Source: Sphingobacterium corticibacterium
GTDB taxonomy: Bacteria > Bacteroidota > Bacteroidia > Sphingobacteriales > Sphingobacteriaceae
Direction of reading: 5' to 3'
Length of the DNA stretch: 64,000 bases
Assembly (NCBI RefSeq): GCF_004208525.1
Contig: NZ_SGIT01000002.1
Coordinates: 1,240,001 to 1,304,000 of the forward strand
Shown: one piece after another, positions 61,427-64,000 of the stretch
Numbering within the stretch: position 1 is the stretch's first letter
Layout: each line of letters begins with the position of its first letter
Program-made: the position numbers and the translations under genes
Notes under the pieces: model-generated
Seen by the model: only the letters and a program-made list of their open reading frames with translations
Database searches by the model: none
Told to the model about the DNA's origin: nothing

Positions 61427-63073
61427 CTAAGGTAACCAGCGTGTATCTCCGACCCGATTCGTGACAATCGGGGAATTTATATCTTTTATCGTCAAATCAC
61501 CTGCTGTCGGATTGACAAACAGGTCTGCCGCGCTAACGCCCAATGGCGTACCAGCAATCGGTGTCAATCCCGGAAGGTAATCTGTCGTTGCATAGTTCTG
61601 GTCGAAACTGGTCGTCGTAGCCGCAGCAATCGCATATGGGGCTCCTGAAGCCGAGGCTATCAAGACTTTCTCAAACACCAACGACGAGCCTGCTGCCGAA
61701 GAGATGTTGATCAATCGCTGATTATACGCATAATCATAAATCGTAATATTTCGATATTCTAGCTTGATCGGATAGGCTGAGGAACCGTAATCAAACAAAT
61801 GGCGCATATTCCGGGTACGGTCTGTCGTGCCATAGTAATCCCGCATAAACGTACAATTGGTAAAACTCGCATTTTCGATATTATCATTACCTCCAGAGTT
61901 GATGGCAAATAATCCATATGGTCCGGTATGTCCTCCATTCTCATCAAAAAGACAGTTCTCCATTTCCAGACGGCCAATCCGTTTGTAGGAGCTTCCCTGA
62001 TGGCGCCAAAATCCCCGCTTGAAATGTTTAAAATCACAATTGAAGAAAATCACCTGTTCTAGGTTCCATCCTCCACCACTATTGAGAAAATAACCGGCCT
62101 CCAGATTTTGGAAGAACTCTATATTTTCAAACTCCAAACTGGCAATATAGGCATTCGAAGAAATATCCCAGTTACCCGTCATCTCGATCTGCGCTTTGGT
62201 ACCGCCAGGTGCACCTACTAGTTTGAATCCTTTCCTGATCTGGAATGGTGCTAGTTTGTAGAACGAGCCGGCAGGAATATAATACTCTACGCCTTCAGGC
62301 ACTTCCGCGTTATTATTCGCTTCCGTCAGTATTGCCGTTAAATCATCGGTAGCACCCACAATGACTGTCTCCGCAGAAGGTCCTGCGGTGCGGAAGGTAA
62401 CCGTATTATAGGGTTTGTCGTATTTACGGGGTTTGTGTGTATCGTAGATATCTACGTTGTAAAGAGTGTTTTTCTCCAATGAGCCAATCTCTGCAAATCC
62501 CTGCCCTATTTCTTCGGTCGTCAGATACCGAGCGATCGTGGGTAGCGTAGCATCCATGGCAGGCACAAGGCTGATACTATCCACTGGATTATCGGAATCA
62601 ATCGTCCAGCGGATGATAGCCGAGTTTTCCAGTATATCCCCTTTAGCCACACGCTCCAATAAGCTGGCAAATGCCGGGCGCGGTTGCGTCAATGCGCTTG
62701 TCATGGTCCAGCGCGAATTGTTCAAGGTATCCGCAGCTATAGATCGTACACGGATATAATATCGCGTGGCATACGGAATATCATCTATAAAAATCTGTGG
62801 ATCCGTAACGGTATAGGATGCAAACTGATTGGTGTAATAATTGTCCAGGTAAAAATCCACCTGGTAAGCTACCGCATCATTAACTTTATACCATACGCAG
62901 GCGATAGAATTGCCCTCCACATTCGGTTCGGTCAACACGAATCTCGGCTGAAACAAGTCGATATCTTCATCATAGTTTAGCTCTTTGCACGCGTTAAAAA
63001 GCAAGGTAAAAAGAACGGCTAAGAACAGGATGGATAAAATAGATAGTCTTTTCATCATTGTTTTGTATTTCAT
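61427..63073 (-). CDS. Surface lipoprotein with fibronectin-III-like and DUF4957/DUF5123-like beta-helix domains
   Basis: A 548-residue lipoprotein. The signal ends in the lipobox LFNAC (about residue 28) followed by KELNYDEDID, an acidic start typical of surface export. Two fibronectin-III-like domains follow (about 40-130 and 140-230), then a beta-helix-like region (about 240-400, with EFENIEFFQNLEAGYFLNSG) that resembles DUF4957 and a DUF5123-like end (DYLPGLTPIAGTPLGV; FVNPTAGDLTIKD). It starts 4 bases after the susD stop, in the place of a SusE-type glycan-binding protein, and such proteins are usually found in pectin loci. Lytic activity cannot be excluded, but no catalytic residues were recognised. 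Confidence 0.87.
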   Translation of the reverse strand: MKYKTMMKRLSILSILFLAVLFTLLFNACKELNYDEDIDLFQPRFVLTEPNVEGNSIACVWYKVNDAVAYQVDFYLDNYYTNQFASYTVTDPQIFIDDIPYATRYYIRVRSIAADTLNNSRWTMTSALTQPRPAFASLLERVAKGDILENSAIIRWTIDSDNPVDSISLVPAMDATLPTIARYLTTEEIGQGFAEIGSLEKNTLYNVDIYDTHKPRKYDKPYNTVTFRTAGPSAETVIVGATDDLTAILTEANNNAEVPEGVEYYIPAGSFYKLAPFQIRKGFKLVGAPGGTKAQIEMTGNWDISSNAYIASLEFENIEFFQNLEAGYFLNSGGGWNLEQVIFFNCDFKHFKRGFWRHQGSSYKRIGRLEMENCLFDENGGHTGPYGLFAINSGGNDNIENASFTNCTFMRDYYGTTDRTRNMRHLFDYGSSAYPIKLEYRNITIYDYAYNQRLINISSAAGSSLVFEKVLIASASGAPYAIAAATTTSFDQNYATTDYLPGLTPIAGTPLGVSAADLFVNPTAGDLTIKDINSPIVTNRVGDTRWLP

Positions 63074-63077
63074 AACC

Positions 63078-64000
63078 TTAGTAATTAAACCCGTAATAAT
63101 TTTGTATTTTACCGCGGTGGTCAGTGATCACCTTACTTGGATACGGACACAAGTATCGCAGTGGATCGGTTGGACTGACCTGGGCAGCATTATTGTAATT
63201 GATAAAACCTCTAAAGCTCCAGCGTATAGTCGGAATAGGCTCATAGCTTTCGGTGGCATTATCCAGTGCATACCATTTTTTTGCCAGTTCGTGCTCCGTA
63301 TAGCCAGCCGGTCTAGCGTGTACGAATTCATTAATACCCACGATATCCAGAATCGTACGATCAGAATTGTTGGGATCCGGTATATTCTGCCAGTAGACGC
63401 TGGCAGCGGCATCGGGAATATGGGGATCAAAACCCCCATTGGCCACTTTACCCCAGCTGATCATGTCATGGTAGAGCTGGTAAATCACTTCACTGTATTT
63501 GTTCCAACGGGCCAGATCAAATTTACGGATGCCTTCTCCACCAAATTCCCACTTCCGCTCATCCATAATGGCTTTGAAGAAATCTTCTTTATTGCCAAGC
63601 ACATCTACATAAGCATCCACTTTGGTACTCCAGTCCGAAGATTCAAATGCGCGCCTTCTGACGCGTTTCAGACATTCTTTCGCGTCTTCGCGTGGGCCGA
63701 ACTGCTCGTTTACCGCTTCGGCATAGAGCAACAATACATCGGCAAAACGCATCCATGTAAAATTTATTCCTGTACCAGCTTGGCTAGAGACTCCCAATGG
63801 GTTGTTCATTTTTAGTTTGGACCATTTTCCGGTGGGCAATGTCGCCAAATCGAGACGGATCTCCTGATTCAGGCGCTCATTATAGCGGTAAGGCGCACAG
63901 GTGACGTCTCTGCGGAGATCCTTGTTATCGAAGGAATACAGATATAGCGCATTTAGGTTGAGATTGCCCGAAGCGCCGCCATAAGGATGCGTCCCTGCTG
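63078..64000 (-). CDS. SusD/RagB family outer membrane lipoprotein, C-terminal part (cut by window edge)
   Basis: The C-terminal 306 codons of a SusD-like glycan-binding lipoprotein; the frame stays open to base 64000. Signatures are TWMRFADVLLLYAEAVNEQF, AKECLKRVRRRAFES, AIMDERKWEFGGEGIRKFDL followed by ARW, and the ending YYGFNY. SusD proteins sit on the outer face and pass oligosaccharides to a SusC partner, whose gene should lie just upstream, outside the window. The lipoprotein gene follows after 4 bases. An apparent start at 63848 is only a TTG inside the domain and is not a real start. Confidence 0.95.
   Translation of the reverse strand, partial: AGTHPYGGASGNLNLNALYLYSFDNKDLRRDVTCAPYRYNERLNQEIRLDLATLPTGKWSKLKMNNPLGVSSQAGTGINFTWMRFADVLLLYAEAVNEQFGPREDAKECLKRVRRRAFESSDWSTKVDAYVDVLGNKEDFFKAIMDERKWEFGGEGIRKFDLARWNKYSEVIYQLYHDMISWGKVANGGFDPHIPDAAASVYWQNIPDPNNSDRTILDIVGINEFVHARPAGYTEHELAKKWYALDNATESYEPIPTIRWSFRGFINYNNAAQVSPTDPLRYLCPYPSKVITDHRGKIQNYYGFNY

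Noticed and set aside
62985..63815. A 276-codon plus-strand open frame
   Set aside because: It lies antisense to the end of susD and the start of the lipoprotein gene, both with clear family motifs; no signal peptide or family pattern on this strand.

Overview
The window reads as chromosomal DNA of a Bacteroidota bacterium, most likely family Sphingobacteriaceae (Sphingobacterium or a relative; the genus is inferred). Evidence: a SusC start, a SusD end, a DUF6377 regulator, a hybrid two-component regulator with an extracellular propeller, TAnnTTTG-type -7 boxes, and flexirubin/aryl-polyene genes of the Flavobacterium type. No phage, insertion sequence, CRISPR array, rRNA or tRNA gene was seen.

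Layout. 1-6349 (minus): start of a SusC-like receptor, its probable DUF6377 regulator, a DUF808 membrane protein, radA, and a serine hydrolase with a GH3-like remnant. 6443-9604: xseA-xseB, then proC-proB. 9900-16316: aryl-polyene locus 1 (tyrosine ammonia-lyase, ketoreductase, ketosynthase, ACP, LpxL-like acyltransferase, hotdog dehydratase) with a divergent halogenase-like flavoprotein. 16313-20968: a 37-residue-repeat protein, yebC, SDR-type threonine dehydrogenase, asd and a DeoR regulator. 20978-27658: surface-polysaccharide genes (CapA, asparagine-synthase-like protein, flippase, FkbM methyltransferase, two glycosyltransferases) and a DUF3820 gene. 28093-39242: trhO, hybrid histidine kinase, exonuclease III, cyclophilin, a small unknown gene, LMW phosphatase, degP, dapF and a SNF2 helicase. 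39268-52419: aryl-polyene locus 2, twelve tightly packed minus-strand genes. 52528-64000: pectin-type polysaccharide utilization locus (GH3, GH28, hybrid two-component regulator, DUF4957/DUF5123-like lipoprotein, SusD).

How it works together. The two aryl-polyene loci, about 23 kb apart, complement each other. Locus 1 can make p-coumarate from tyrosine and supplies ketoreductase, one ketosynthase, one ACP and one dehydratase-like protein. Locus 2 supplies the aryl-acid ligase, a ketosynthase/chain-length-factor pair, a second ACP, the other dehydratase-like protein, acyl and glycosyl transferases, and LolA-like, lipoprotein and MMPL components suited to moving a lipid-linked pigment to the outer membrane. 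The dialkylresorcinol genes darA/darB are not in the window. The most unusual points are this split, active-site residues that look divided between paired proteins, a three-part MMPL-acyltransferase-methyltransferase protein whose last domain looks decayed, a small family of promoter-linked hairpin repeats, and a gene of near-identical 111-bp repeats.

Start codons were checked against the DNA. Several genes were shortened to an internal ATG, and the chain-length-factor-like gene was given a TTG start that overlaps the preceding stop.
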